Assembly (NCBI RefSeq): GCF_042466665.1
Contig: NZ_CP162102.1
Span: forward strand, 8,765,473 to 8,829,472
DNA: 64,000 bases
Direction: 5' to 3'
DNA from: Peterkaempfera podocarpi
GTDB lineage: Bacteria; Actinomycetota; Actinomycetes; Streptomycetales; Streptomycetaceae
Part shown: one piece after another, positions 8,835 through 19,076 of the stretch
Layout of the letters: the number at the start of each line of letters is the position of its first letter
How positions within the stretch are numbered: the first letter of the stretch is position 1
Notes under the pieces: generated by a model
The model's database searches: none
Seen by the model: only the letters and a program-made list of their open reading frames with translations
Told to the model about the DNA's origin: nothing
Program-made: the position numbers and the translations under genes

Positions 8835-9602
8835 TCAGGCGATGGCGATCGGGCGGGTGGCTTGCTCCAGCGCGATGAGTGCCGAGTAGTAGGGGCGGCC
8901 AGTGATGTGCTCCATGTCGATCTCACAAGTGCGGTTCGCAGACAAATGCGCGTAGTAGTGGCGGGACGTGACTTCTTCGGCCTCATGCTTGGCGGCGGAT
9001 TCGGTGAGCTCCTTGTGGAGCATGCCGCGGTCGCCGGCGAATCCGCAGCACTCGGCATACACGGGGGTGTCGACCTCGTCGGCGCAGGCGGCCGCGATGG
9101 CCTGCAGGTGCTCGACGTCGTCGAGATGGCGCATGGAGCAGGTCGGGTGGATGACAGCTCTGTCGACCTTGTGGGTGATCTCCAGGAGAGGGAGCAGCTG
9201 CGTGGTCGCCCACACCAGGGAGTCGATGACGTTGAGTTCCTTGTGCTTGCGCAGGTTTTCCTCAGTCAGGTACGGGATCACCTCGTGGGCGATACCCAGG
9301 GTGCACGAGGACGCGTCGACGATCAGGGGAAGGCGGCCGTGGTCGGTCCACTCCCATGCCCGTTCCACGATGCGGTTGGCCATGGTGGTGTTGCCGTCGT
9401 CGTAGCCCTTGGAGTGCCAGATCGTCGCGCAGCACGAACCGCTCATGTCCTGGGGGATCCATACTGGCTTGCCCGCCCTGTCCGACACGGTCACGATCGC
9501 CTCGGGCAGGGACAGGTCGCCTTGCTGGTCGGAGGCAAAGATCCGGTTGACGCAGGCGACGTAGTAGACAGCGACCGCGTTGTCCTTGAGGCCTGTCGTC
9601 AC
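8835..9602 (-). pseudogene. C-terminal Fe-S/CCG part of an FAD-linked D-lactate (D-2-hydroxyacid) dehydrogenase
   Basis: About 255 residues correspond to the C-terminal cysteine-rich region of large FAD-binding/(Fe-S)-binding D-lactate dehydrogenases. YYVACVNRIF opens the domain. CCATIWHSKGYDDGN and AECCGFAGDRGML are the two CCG-type motifs that bind a cluster, and VIHPTCSMRHLDD is also present. Intact proteins are over 900 residues, with an FAD-binding oxidase domain first; that part is absent. The open frame extends to 9788, but the upstream 60 codons are not recognisable. It is probably a 5'-truncated relic; independent function is unlikely. Confidence 0.75.
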
Positions 9603-9771
9603 CAGGGTCACCACGACGGTGGCGCCGGGCCCGACGTGAGCGGCCCCGGCCGGATGCCCGTCAGGCCATCCGGACGTGGCGGCGTATGCCGTCTCCGCCG
9701 ACACCCGGCGTTTCTGGGAAACCGGAAGGAGGGCGACGGCGACCGGCCCCGTACCCGGCCATACCTGCGCC

Positions 9772-9805
9772 CGGGCCCTGCCACCCACCTCGGTGGCAGG
9801 GCCCG
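9772..9805 (-). terminator. Perfect 14-bp hairpin after the catabolic operon
   Basis: The arms CGGGCCCTGCCACC and GGTGGCAGGGCCCG are exact reverse complements separated by six bases. The hairpin lies 22 bases beyond the stop codon of the aldehyde dehydrogenase gene, the last gene of the operon. There is no T run, as is usual for Streptomyces terminators. Confidence 0.8.
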
Positions 9806-9827
9806 AGCGCAGGGCTTCACTGGCCTG

Positions 9828-11264
9828 TCAGCCGTTCCAGCCGAGGTAGACCGACTTCGACCAGGTGTAGAAGTCCACGGCGACCGCGCCCTGCTCGCGG
9901 AACGTGTTGCTGGAGGAGTCGCCGACCCCGCCGAACGGCACGTTGAGGTCCAGGCCGGTGGTCGGACGGTTGACCTTGACCACGCCGACCCGGACGCCCG
10001 CGGCGAAGCGCTGCGCGGCGGCCAGGTTGCGGGTGCAGAGTCCGGCCGCCAGGCCGTAGCGGGAGTCATTGACCAGATCGATCGCCTCCTCCAGGTCCGC
10101 CGCCTGGAGCACCGTCACCACCGGGCCGAAGATCTCCTCGCGGGCCGCCGCACTGCCCCGGTCCAGGCCGGTGAGCACGGTCGGGGCGAGCATCAGCTCC
10201 TCGGGGGCCTCACCCCCCGCTGCAAACGTCGCGCCCTCGGACCGCGCACGCTCGATCGCGGCCGTCACCGTGGCCAGCTGTTGCTTGCTCACCACGGGGC
10301 CCATCAGGGTGCCGTCGGCCAGGCCGTCGCCCGGCCGGAAGCGGGCCGCCTCCTTGATGAGCGCGGCGACGAAGTCGTCGTGGACGCCCGGGGTGCAGAT
10401 CACCCGGGAGGAGGCGGTGCAGGCCTGTCCGGTGAGACCGAAGCCGCCGGCCACCGCGATCCGTGCGGCCTGCTCGACATCGGCATCGTCGAGCACCACC
10501 AAGGCGTTCTTGCCTCCCATCTCCACCTGCACCCGGCCGCGGCGCTCCTGCACCGTGCGCTCGATGCGCATGCCGACCGTGGTGGAACCGGTGAAGGAGA
10601 CTGCTGCCACCCGGGGGTCGCATACGAGCGCCTCGCCGACGACCGCGCCCGTGCCGTGCACCACGTTGAGCACGCCGGCGGGCAGCCCGGCACGGACCAG
10701 GGCCTGGGTGAGGTGGCGGGTGGAGAGCGGGGTCAGTTCCGCGGGCTTGAGCACCACCGTGTTGCCGCTGATCAGCGCGGGCGCCATCTTCCAGGCGGGG
10801 ATGGCGATGGGGAAGTTCCACGGGGTGATCAGCCCTGCGACGCCGAGCGGCTCCCGCCGGGTGTGGACCATGGTGTCCGGCAGCGAGCTGGGCAGTACCT
10901 GCCCGCCCAGCCGCCAGCCCTCGGAGCCGAAGAAGCGCAGCACGTCGATGGCCCGCCGGACCTCGCCGCGTGCTTCGGGCAGCGTCTTGCCCTCCTCGCG
11001 GACCAGGTCGCGGGCGGCCTCCTCGTGGCGGCCGCGCAGGATCTCGGCGGCGTCCAGCAGGATCGCGCCCCGCGCCGGGGCGGGCAGCGCAGCCCATGCG
11101 GGCTGGGCCGCGGCGGCGGCCGTCACGGCGGCGCCGACGGCCTCGGTTCCGGAAGCCGGGGCCACAGCGACCAGTTCGGCCGGGTCGGCGGGGTTGTACC
11201 GTTCGAGGCCGTCACCGGCGACCTCCTCGCCGCCGATCAGGTTGGGGATGTGCACAGTGCTCAT
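9828..11264 (-). CDS. NAD(P)-dependent aldehyde dehydrogenase, ketoglutarate-semialdehyde type
   Basis: A 478-residue aldehyde dehydrogenase. Key elements are TPWNFPIAIPAWKMAPAL (substrate/cofactor channel), NTVVLKPAELTPLS (cofactor-binding Lys), FTGSTTVG (NAD-binding G-S-T), VEMGGKNALVVLDDAD (general-base Glu) and GLTGQACTASSR (catalytic Cys). REEIFGPVVTV and PFGGVGDSS are the usual late motifs. The ATG at 11264 follows AAGGAACGG. The sequence looks most like 2-oxoglutarate-semialdehyde dehydrogenases. Pairing with a DapA-family lyase fits a pathway ending in an aldehyde that is oxidised to a central metabolite. It is the last gene of the operon, 28 bases after the SDR. Confidence 0.9.
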   Translation of the reverse strand: MSTVHIPNLIGGEEVAGDGLERYNPADPAELVAVAPASGTEAVGAAVTAAAAAQPAWAALPAPARGAILLDAAEILRGRHEEAARDLVREEGKTLPEARGEVRRAIDVLRFFGSEGWRLGGQVLPSSLPDTMVHTRREPLGVAGLITPWNFPIAIPAWKMAPALISGNTVVLKPAELTPLSTRHLTQALVRAGLPAGVLNVVHGTGAVVGEALVCDPRVAAVSFTGSTTVGMRIERTVQERRGRVQVEMGGKNALVVLDDADVEQAARIAVAGGFGLTGQACTASSRVICTPGVHDDFVAALIKEAARFRPGDGLADGTLMGPVVSKQQLATVTAAIERARSEGATFAAGGEAPEELMLAPTVLTGLDRGSAAAREEIFGPVVTVLQAADLEEAIDLVNDSRYGLAAGLCTRNLAAAQRFAAGVRVGVVKVNRPTTGLDLNVPFGGVGDSSSNTFREQGAVAVDFYTWSKSVYLGWNG

Positions 11265-11292
11265 GGGTGCCGTTCCTTGCGAAGTCGGGGGT

Positions 11293-12066
11293 TCACAGGC
11301 TGCGGACCAAGCCGCCGTCGCAGCGCAGCGCGGTCCCGGTGACATAGGAGGCGGGGTCGCTGCAGAGGAAGGCGGCGGTCGCGCCGAACTCGGCCGGGGT
11401 GCCGTACCGTCCGGCGGGGATCGCCGCCTGTGAGGCGGCCGCGACGTCGGCGACGGGGCGCTGCTCGCGTTCGGCCCGCGCGGCGTCCAGTGCCGCCACC
11501 CGGGCAGTGGCGATCCGGCCGGGCAGCAGCAGGTTGACGGTGACTCCGTCGGCCGCCACCTCGGCGGCGAGGGTCTTCAGATACGCGGCGAGGGCCGCCC
11601 GTCCGGCGTTGGACAGGACCAGCCCCGGCAGCGGCTCGGCGACCCCGCTGGAGCCGATGGCCAGGATCCGGCCCCAGCCGCGCCGGCGCATCGCCGGCAG
11701 GGTCAGCGCCACCAGCCGCTGCTGGGCCAGCAGCAGGGAGTCCAGCGCGCCGGCGAGGTCACCGGTGTCCAGCCCGGCGGCGGTGCCGGGCTGCGGGCCG
11801 GGTCCGTTGAGGACCAGGATGCCGGGATCGCCGTACGCCTCCCGGGCCGCCTCGACCAGCTGCTGCGGGCCGTCCGGGGTGGTGAGGTCGACCGGGACGC
11901 CGACCGCGTCCGGCAGCCCCGCGGCGATCTCCTGGGCGAGGTCGCCGCGCCGCCCGGCCACCACGACCGAGGCACCCTCTGCGGCCAGCGCCTCGGCCAC
12001 CGCCCGGCCCAGCCCCCCGGTGGAGGCCGCGACCACGGCGACCCGTCCGCGAATGCCGAGGTCCAT
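11293..12066 (-). CDS. SDR-family protein lacking the usual Tyr-x3-Lys pair
   Basis: A 257-residue short-chain dehydrogenase/reductase fold. It has the cofactor loop VVAASTGGLGRAVAEALA (T-G-x-x-x-G-x-G variant), VLNGPGPQPG in place of NNAG, and the catalytic Ser region AIGSSGVAEPLPG. Where classical SDRs have Tyr-x3-Lys, this one reads LVLSNAGRAALAAYLKTLA, so Tyr and Lys are replaced by Ser and Arg (S-N-x-G-R). A known SDR subgroup has this change; its chemistry is unclear. The C-terminal SYVTGTALRCDGGLVRSL is standard. Its ATG overlaps the stop of the preceding lyase gene by one base (TGATG), so the two are translationally coupled. Confidence 0.88.
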   Translation of the reverse strand: MDLGIRGRVAVVAASTGGLGRAVAEALAAEGASVVVAGRRGDLAQEIAAGLPDAVGVPVDLTTPDGPQQLVEAAREAYGDPGILVLNGPGPQPGTAAGLDTGDLAGALDSLLLAQQRLVALTLPAMRRRGWGRILAIGSSGVAEPLPGLVLSNAGRAALAAYLKTLAAEVAADGVTVNLLLPGRIATARVAALDAARAEREQRPVADVAAASQAAIPAGRYGTPAEFGATAAFLCSDPASYVTGTALRCDGGLVRSL

Positions 12067-12959
12067 CAGGACACCTCCTTGGGGAGCGCGGCCAGGTGCC
12101 GCTCCAGCTGCGGGACCAGGGCCTCGGGCAGCTGCGCGGCCGGCGGCCGGACGCCGGACTCCATGATCAGACCGCGCCGCCGGATCGCCTCCTTGCGCAG
12201 CGCCAGCCCGATCCCGGCCTGCGCCTCGAAGTTGACCAGCGGCAGGTACGGCAGATAGGCCTCCCTGGCCGCGTCGTACCCGCCGCTGTGCCAGGCCTCG
12301 ACGCAGGCGATCAGGCCCTCGGGGCAGGAGAGACCGGTCATCGCCCCGGCGGCGCCTGCAGCCAGTTCGTCGAGCAGGCCCAGCCCGCCCAGGCCGCCGA
12401 AGACCGGGACGTCCAGGGCGGCGGTGAGCCTGGCGACGGCCGCCGGGGTGGGCGGCGCCTCGGCTTTCACCGCGACCGTGGAGGGGACCGCGTGGACGGC
12501 GCGGACCAGGTCGGCGGTGCGGATGGCGACCCGGCTGGTCTCCGGGTAGTCCTGGACCACGATCCCGGCGCCGGTGGCCTCGTGGACCGCACCCAGGTGG
12601 GCGGCGACCACCAGCGGGTCGGGCGAGTTGACCTGCACCATCAGTCCGGCGAGGCGGTCCCCGACCACCTCGCGGACCAGCCGGGCCTCCTCCAGCACCG
12701 GCGCGGTGGCCAGTCCGGTGACCCCGACGACCAGCGGCAGGTCGACGGTGTCGACGACCACCTCCAGTACGGTGCGGCGCTCCTGGGCGGAGAGCCGGGT
12801 GGCCTCGCCGAAGACGCCGAGCACGGTCAGACCGGTGGTGCCGATCCGCTCGTAGTGCTCGACCAGCCGGGCCAGGCTGGGCTCGTCCACCTCCAGGGCA
12901 GAGCCGAGGAACGGCGTGGCGACCACACCCCACACCCCGGGTGCGAGCTTCTCGGGCAT
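12066..12959 (-). CDS. Dihydrodipicolinate synthase/N-acetylneuraminate lyase family protein
   Basis: A 297-residue TIM-barrel class I aldolase/dehydratase of the DapA family. It starts GVWGVVATPFLGS, has the G-x-x-G-E loop as LTVLGVFGEATRLS, a catalytic Tyr region GIVVQDYPETSRV and the Schiff-base Lys in TVAVKAEAPPTP. Family members cleave or dehydrate 2-keto acids. With the aldehyde dehydrogenase two genes downstream, a keto-deoxy-acid dehydratase or retro-aldolase step is plausible, but the substrate cannot be read from the sequence. GGGGAG precedes the ATG at 12959. The enoyl-CoA hydratase stop lies 13 bases upstream. Confidence 0.88.
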   Translation of the reverse strand: MPEKLAPGVWGVVATPFLGSALEVDEPSLARLVEHYERIGTTGLTVLGVFGEATRLSAQERRTVLEVVVDTVDLPLVVGVTGLATAPVLEEARLVREVVGDRLAGLMVQVNSPDPLVVAAHLGAVHEATGAGIVVQDYPETSRVAIRTADLVRAVHAVPSTVAVKAEAPPTPAAVARLTAALDVPVFGGLGGLGLLDELAAGAAGAMTGLSCPEGLIACVEAWHSGGYDAAREAYLPYLPLVNFEAQAGIGLALRKEAIRRRGLIMESGVRPPAAQLPEALVPQLERHLAALPKEVS

Positions 12960-12972
12960 CAGTGGGCTCCCC

Positions 12973-13754
12973 TCATCGTCCGGGCCAGACCGGCGGCCGC
13001 TTCTGCTGGAAGGCGAGTACGCCTTCCTTTGAATCGCCGCTGTCCAGAGCCGCCATCAGCGCGGGGGTGCGCAGCTTGTGGGCGTCCTGCGCCGACAGTC
13101 CGTCCCCGCGCTGGACCATCTGCTTGATGGCGCGCAGCGAGGTGGGGGCGCAGGCGAGGATGTCGGCGACCCAGCGGTCGACGGCCCCGTCCAGCTGCTC
13201 GGCAGGGACGACCTCGTTGACCAGGCCCATCCGGTGCAGCTCGGCCGCGGCGGCGCGGCGGCCGGTGAGCAGCAGCCCCATGGCCTGGGTGTGCGGCAGC
13301 CGGCGGACCAGCTGGAAGACCCCGCCGTCCAGCGGGATCCGCCCGACCCGGGGCTCGGTGAGGCCGAACTGGGCGTGCTCTGCGGCGACGACGATGTCGC
13401 AGCCGAGGACCATCTCCATTCCGCCGCCGAGCGCGTAGCCGTTGACCCGGGCGATCACCGGGACGTCCAGGGTGGTGCGCAGGGAGAGCCCGCCGAAGCC
13501 GTTGGGGTCGAGGCCGGTCCAGTACTCCAGGCCGGTCTTCTCCACCGCGCCGGCGGACATGTCGGCTCCCACGCAGAAGGAGCGTTCCCCGGCTCCGGTG
13601 ACCACGACCACCCGGACCTTGGGGTCGGCTTCGATCTCGGCCCAGATCTCGCCCAGCCGGGTGTTGGTCTTGACGTCCACCGCGTTGAGCACGGCGGGGC
13701 GGTCGATGGTGACCCGGGCGATGTGCCCGTCCCGTATGTAGCGGACCTCGTCGG

Positions 13755-13758
<4 letters not shown>
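12973..13758 (-). CDS. Enoyl-CoA hydratase/isomerase family protein
   Basis: A 261-residue crotonase. The oxyanion-hole segment is SFCVGADMSAGA. Both positions equivalent to the catalytic glutamates are present: one in VNGYALGGGMEMVLGCD and one in AQFGLTEPRVGRIPLDGG. It should therefore be able to hydrate an enoyl-CoA or catalyse a related reaction on an acyl-CoA thioester. Its ATG overlaps the stop of the CoA-transferase gene (ATGA), so it is translationally coupled to the enzyme expected to make its substrate. The C-terminal FQQKRPPVWPGR is typical. Confidence 0.9.
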
Positions 13759-14941
<1,183 letters not shown>

Positions 14942-14945
<4 letters not shown>

Positions 14946-16297
14946 GCCACGGCCTCCTCGGACTGGTCGACGGTGGCGTTCTCGGCGGGGATGTCACCGG
15001 GGTCGGCGCCCTGCTCGCGCATCCGGCGCTGGATGAGGGCCGGGTCCACGTCCCGGACCAGCGCGCCCTGCTCCACCGCGGTGGCGGCGGCGATGCCGGC
15101 CGCCTGGCCCATGGCCATGCAGGGCGGGATCTCACGGGAGATCCGCTGCGCCTCGGGAGTGGCCGAGTAGTGCCGGCCGGCGACCAGCAGCTGGTCGACG
15201 CCGCGCGGCAGCAGGGCGCGGTACGGGGTGTAGTAGTCGCGGCCGCGGGAGACACTGTCGGCGAAGTGGCGGCGGGAGGTGACGTCGTCCTTGGTGACCA
15301 CGTACTCGCCCTGCAGCAGCCGGGTCTGCCGCACACCCATCTGCTCGGCGACGTCGAGGAGGTAGGCGTTCGCGAAGCCGGGGAGGTCGGACTTGATGTG
15401 GTCGAGAACGGCACCGATCCGGGCCCGGGCCTCGAACTCGGCCTCGGTGAGCGAGACCGGGTCGGTGCCGTCGAAGCCGGTCATGTGCGGGCAGTTGCAC
15501 CAGACCACACCGGGGACGGGCGTCTTGAGCCACCACAGCTCCCAGGCGCCGCCCAGCATCCGCTTGATTTTGCGGTTGATGGCCCGGGCCTCGCGCGGGT
15601 TCTCCTGCTCGAAGCGCTCGGCGGCCGCGGTGTCCACCCCGCCGAGCCGGAAGACCAGCGTGACCAGGTAGTTGTCCTGGGCGTAGGAGGCGCCGGCCCG
15701 GGAGGCCACGTCGATGTCGCCGGTGGTGTCGATCACCACGTCGCCCATCACCGCCTGCGGCCCGGACTTGGTCTCGCAGACCACGCCCTTCACTGCGCCG
15801 TCCTGGACCACCGGCCGGGAGAACCAGCTGTGCAGCCGCAGGTTGACCCCGTTCTCCCGGACCAGGTCGTTGGAGACCCGCTTCCAGCCGTCGGGGTCGA
15901 AGGCGACGGCGTAGCAGATCGGCTTGGGGCTGGTGTGGGAGTGGAAGTCGAAGGCGCCCCAGCGCCCCCACTTGGCCCACATCTCCGGTGAGGAGCGGCG
16001 GTCCTCGGCCGGCGGGTAGACGGCGAGGCCGAGCTTGGCCATCCGCTCGACATACTCGTCGACGATGCCGCTGACGGTGATCTCGTTTCCGTTGATCATG
16101 TCGTCGAGGACCAGGACCATGCCGCCGGAGGCCAGGCCGCCGAGGGCCGAGTAGCGCTCCAGCAGGGTCACGCTGGCCCCGGTGCGGGCGGCGGCCACGG
16201 CCGCGCTGACTCCGGCCGGTCCGCCGCCGACGACGACCACGTCGGAACGCTGGACCACGGGTGCCTCAACGGCGTCGAGAGAGACGGTCTGGGGCAT
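14942..16297 (-). CDS. FAD-dependent oxidoreductase (FAD_oxidored/fumarate-reductase-like)
   Basis: A 451-residue flavoprotein. It opens with the ADP-binding fold DVVVVGGGPAGVSAAVAAAR and TLLERYSALGGLASGG. A second nucleotide-binding segment, VMGDVVIDTTGDIDVASRAG, follows in the middle, and LLVAGRHYSATPEAQRISRE and AMGQAAGIAAATAVEQG come near the end. The layout is that of the PF12831 group, which includes dehydrogenases and hydroxylating enzymes acting on acids. No signal peptide is seen, so it is cytoplasmic. GAAAGGAAG precedes the ATG at 16297. It lies 11 bases after the MFS gene and overlaps the CoA-transferase by four bases. The substrate is unknown. Confidence 0.85.
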
Positions 16298-16308
16298 CTG
16301 GCTTCCTT

Positions 16309-17610
16309 TCAGCTTCCGGCACGGACGGCGCCGCGACGGAGGACGAGCACATAGAGCAGAACGCTGAGCAGGCAGAGGACCGCGCCGTAGACGGGGAACG
16401 CCCAGGCGGCGCCGAGGTCCTGGAGCCACAGCAGGAGGTACGGGGCGGTGCCGCCGAAGCCGGCCACGCCGATCGCATAGCCGAGGCCGACACCGGTGAC
16501 CCGGCAACTGGTCGGCATCAGGGTGGCGGCGACGGTGTTGTAGAGGCCCATGGTGAAGGCCAGCACCGGCGCGCCGACCAGCATCACCACGGTGAACATC
16601 GCCATACCGGGCCGCTGGTAGACCAGCACGATGAAGATCAGCGGTACCACGGCGAGCCGGGAGACGATGAAGGTCCGGGAGATCCGGTTGCGGTCGGCGA
16701 GCCGGCCGACCAGCGGGTAGAGCAGGGCGACGCAGATCCCGGCGAGGGTGGAGACCAGGAAGACGGTGTCCGGGTCCTCGTGGTGTGCGGAGCGGGCCAG
16801 GTTGGGCAGTCCGGTGGCCCAGGTGTAGTTGAGCGCCTGGGCGCCGGCCACCACGAAGACGATCGCCAGCAGCGCCAGCCGGTGCTGCCAGACCTCGGCC
16901 CAGACCTGACCCACCCGGGCCGGCTCGGCCTGCCGCCCGTCCTCGGTGTGCAGGGTCTCCGGCAGGGCGCGGCGCAGCCAGAGGAAGACCAGGCCGCCGA
17001 CGGCGCCGACCACGAAGGGGAGGCGCCAGCCCCAGGCAGCCATGGCATCGGGGGCGACCAGCGAGGTGGTGAGGAAGCAGACCAGCGAGGCGCCGACGAT
17101 GCCGGCTTGCACATAGATGCTGATGGTGCTGCCGAACCGGGCGGTTTTGCCCTCGGGTGCCAGCTCCACGATGTAAGCGGAGTTGAGCGGGGCCTCGATG
17201 CCGGTGGAGAGTCCTTGGAGGATGCGGCTGGTCAACAGGATGACGCCGGCCCAGACACCGATGCTCGCATGGCTGGGCAGCAGGGCGATGACCAGGCTGC
17301 TCAGCACCATGGAGCCGATGGAGAAGAGCATGACGGAACGTCGGCCGATGCGGTCGGCCAGGGTGCCGAAGATGATTGCGCCGAGCGGCCGGGCGGCGAA
17401 GCCGACCGCGAAGACGGCCAGCGCGGACATGGTCTCGGAGACGGAGCTGCCGGACGGGAAGTAGAGCGGGCCGATGTAGGAGGCCAGCAGGCCGTAGACC
17501 ATCCAGTCGTACCACTCGATGGCGTTGCCGCCGCCGAGGGCCAGCAGGGTGCGGCGGTGGGAGAGGGGGGTTCCGGTGGCGACAGGGGTTCTGCCGATGA
17601 GTGATGCCAT
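16309..17610 (-). CDS. MFS transporter, metabolite:H+ symporter (MHS) type
   Basis: A 433-residue major-facilitator protein with about 12 hydrophobic segments. NAIEWYDWMVYGLLAS in the first segment is the hallmark of the MHS (ShiA/ProP/citrate-like) subfamily. The loop 2-3 motif is GTLADRIGRRSVML, and the corresponding motif after segment 8 is VGRLADRNRISRT. Such proteins import organic acids or zwitterions with protons. It is the first structural gene after the regulator, so it is the probable uptake step for the operon's substrate. The ATG at 17610 was chosen because GAGGTG lies seven bases upstream; an in-frame ATG five codons earlier is possible. Confidence 0.9.
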   Translation of the reverse strand: MASLIGRTPVATGTPLSHRRTLLALGGGNAIEWYDWMVYGLLASYIGPLYFPSGSSVSETMSALAVFAVGFAARPLGAIIFGTLADRIGRRSVMLFSIGSMVLSSLVIALLPSHASIGVWAGVILLTSRILQGLSTGIEAPLNSAYIVELAPEGKTARFGSTISIYVQAGIVGASLVCFLTTSLVAPDAMAAWGWRLPFVVGAVGGLVFLWLRRALPETLHTEDGRQAEPARVGQVWAEVWQHRLALLAIVFVVAGAQALNYTWATGLPNLARSAHHEDPDTVFLVSTLAGICVALLYPLVGRLADRNRISRTFIVSRLAVVPLIFIVLVYQRPGMAMFTVVMLVGAPVLAFTMGLYNTVAATLMPTSCRVTGVGLGYAIGVAGFGGTAPYLLLWLQDLGAAWAFPVYGAVLCLLSVLLYVLVLRRGAVRAGS

Positions 17611-17713
17611 GGTCGGGCACCTCATGGGGGAGGGGCACGGAATGAAGCCGTGCGGTACCGGCGCCCGGGCTGCGGGCCGGGGCGTTGGGGGTGGGACGGC
17701 GCGGGGCCGATGC

Positions 17714-18322
17714 CTACCAGCTGGGCGGAGTGATCACCCAGATCGAGGTGGCGGGCTCGTCGCCGGGGTTGGCGTACCAGTGGGGGATGCTGGAGGAGTA
17801 GGTGATGGAGTCGCCTGCTTCGAGCCGGTGGCGGACGCCGTCGAGAAAGACGTCCTTCACCCCGGAGAGCACGATGCCGAACTCCTCGCCGTTGTGGCGA
17901 AAGGGGGTAGCGCTGGTGTCGTGGCCCGGCTGGGTGACCACCCAGAGGACCTCGAGAGCGCCGGTGAGTGTGGGGGTGAGTAGTTCGTAGCGGTCGCCGT
18001 CCGCCGAGTCGGAGCCGTGGAAGTCCAGGATGCGGCGTTCGTCGGCGCGGACCACCGGGCTGATCTGCTCGGCGACGTGCAGCAGCCGTCCGATCGGGAT
18101 GTCGAGACCGTGGGCGATCTGCACCAGACTGGTGAAGGAGGGGTTGCCCTTCCCTCGCTCGACCTGGCTGATCAAACCGATGCTGACGCCGGAGCGGCGG
18201 CTGAGTTCGTCAAGGGTCAGGTCGGCCTGCTTGCGCAGGGCCTTGATCTGCAGGCCCACCGTGGCTACCAGCACATCGAGGTCCGGTCGGTCGTCCGGCA
18301 TCGAGGCATCGCGGTCGCTCAC
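17714..18322 (-). CDS. XRE-cupin transcriptional regulator
   Basis: About 202 residues. The N-terminal helix-turn-helix is IKALRKQADLTLDELSRRSG followed by VSIGLISQVERGKGNPS. The C-terminal cupin covers about residues 110-200, with FRHNGEEFGIVLSGVKDVFL and RLEAGDSITYSSSIPHWYAN, the usual small-molecule barrel. Regulators of this type bind an operator near their own operon and respond to a pathway metabolite. The GTG at 18322 is preferred because AGGTGGAG precedes it; a GTG three codons upstream (18331) is also possible. It is the first gene of the minus-strand operon, 104 bases before the transporter. The inverted repeat upstream is a candidate operator. Confidence 0.88.
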   Translation of the reverse strand: MSDRDASMPDDRPDLDVLVATVGLQIKALRKQADLTLDELSRRSGVSIGLISQVERGKGNPSFTSLVQIAHGLDIPIGRLLHVAEQISPVVRADERRILDFHGSDSADGDRYELLTPTLTGALEVLWVVTQPGHDTSATPFRHNGEEFGIVLSGVKDVFLDGVRHRLEAGDSITYSSSIPHWYANPGDEPATSIWVITPPSW

Positions 18323-18379
18323 GGTCTCCACCTGTCCCTGGGGTGTGTGTCCTGCGACATATTGAAGACCTTCAGCATG

Positions 18380-18404
18380 ATGAAAACAACCCCCAGATTT
18401 TCAT
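18380..18404. promoter_or_regulatory. Candidate operator ATGAAAA-N11-TTTTCAT
   Basis: A perfect inverted repeat with 7-base arms and an 11-base spacer, about 60 bases upstream of the regulator start. A second small dyad, TGAAG-AC-CTTCA, lies at 18363-18374. On the minus strand, TTGTTT overlapping one arm and CAATAT about 19 bases on could serve as weak -35 and -10 elements. AT-rich symmetry is rare in this GC-rich DNA. Binding by the XRE-cupin protein is inferred. Confidence 0.5.
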
Positions 18405-18419
18405 TTCCTTGACGCGGGG

Positions 18420-19076
18420 TGCTGGGTGCCCGTCAGGAGGAGGCGCCATGGCGCCCTCGGCGCCGTGGCGGCGACTCCGTGGCCGCCGAAGGGCAGGCCC
18501 GCTGCGTCGGTGACGGCGGACGCGGTGCTCTGCCCGCTCCGTCCGGGACGGGCCGCCACCTCGCGGGTGCGATGCGCCGCACCATGCCTGCACAGAGCTT
18601 GCGCCGGACGGAACGTCACGCGGTACGCCCAGCGCCGGAGCGCCCGGGGTGGCGCAGCAGCTCTCCCCGGGCACGTCGGGTTCGCGTGGGCGCACGCCGG
18701 ACCGCCCCCCACGCCGTCCGGCGTGGCGCGGCCCTCAGCCCGGCCCTTGAACATCGGCAGGCGGCAGTGTGCCGGACCCCCTCTGCTCCTCATCCCCCTC
18801 TGCTCCTCATCCCCCGCTGATCCGAAGGGCTTTGGCACTGCCCATGCGGAGAACTCATCCGAGCAGGTCAACGGCCGGATGGGTCACGATTCGGTCCCGA
18901 GTGCCAGGGGGACTTGACGTCGGCGCGTCTCACGCGGCCCCTGGACTCGTCGGCGGTGCGTGTTCCGTTCATCGGCAGCGGGCGCAGGACCCCCGGGATG
19001 CCGGCCGCAGCGACACAGGCCAGACGCGGCAGCACGACGGCTCAAGGCGCAGTCCCGGCGCCTTGCACGGGCACCG
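18420..19076. other. Intergenic stretch, no supported gene
   Basis: About 650 bases between the catabolic operon and the lipoprotein gene. Translations in all frames are Arg/Pro/Ala-rich and show no domain. A 17-base direct repeat, CCCCTCTGCTCCTCATC, occurs twice in tandem around 18779-18813. Nothing else is recognisable. Confidence 0.5.

Noticed and set aside
8775..11342. 855-codon plus-strand open frame
   Set aside because: It lies antisense to the D-lactate dehydrogenase fragment and the aldehyde dehydrogenase; its composition is that of an antisense shadow.
18300..18420. TTGACG at 18409-18414 as a plus-strand promoter
   Set aside because: No gene follows on the plus strand and no -10 box is correctly spaced.
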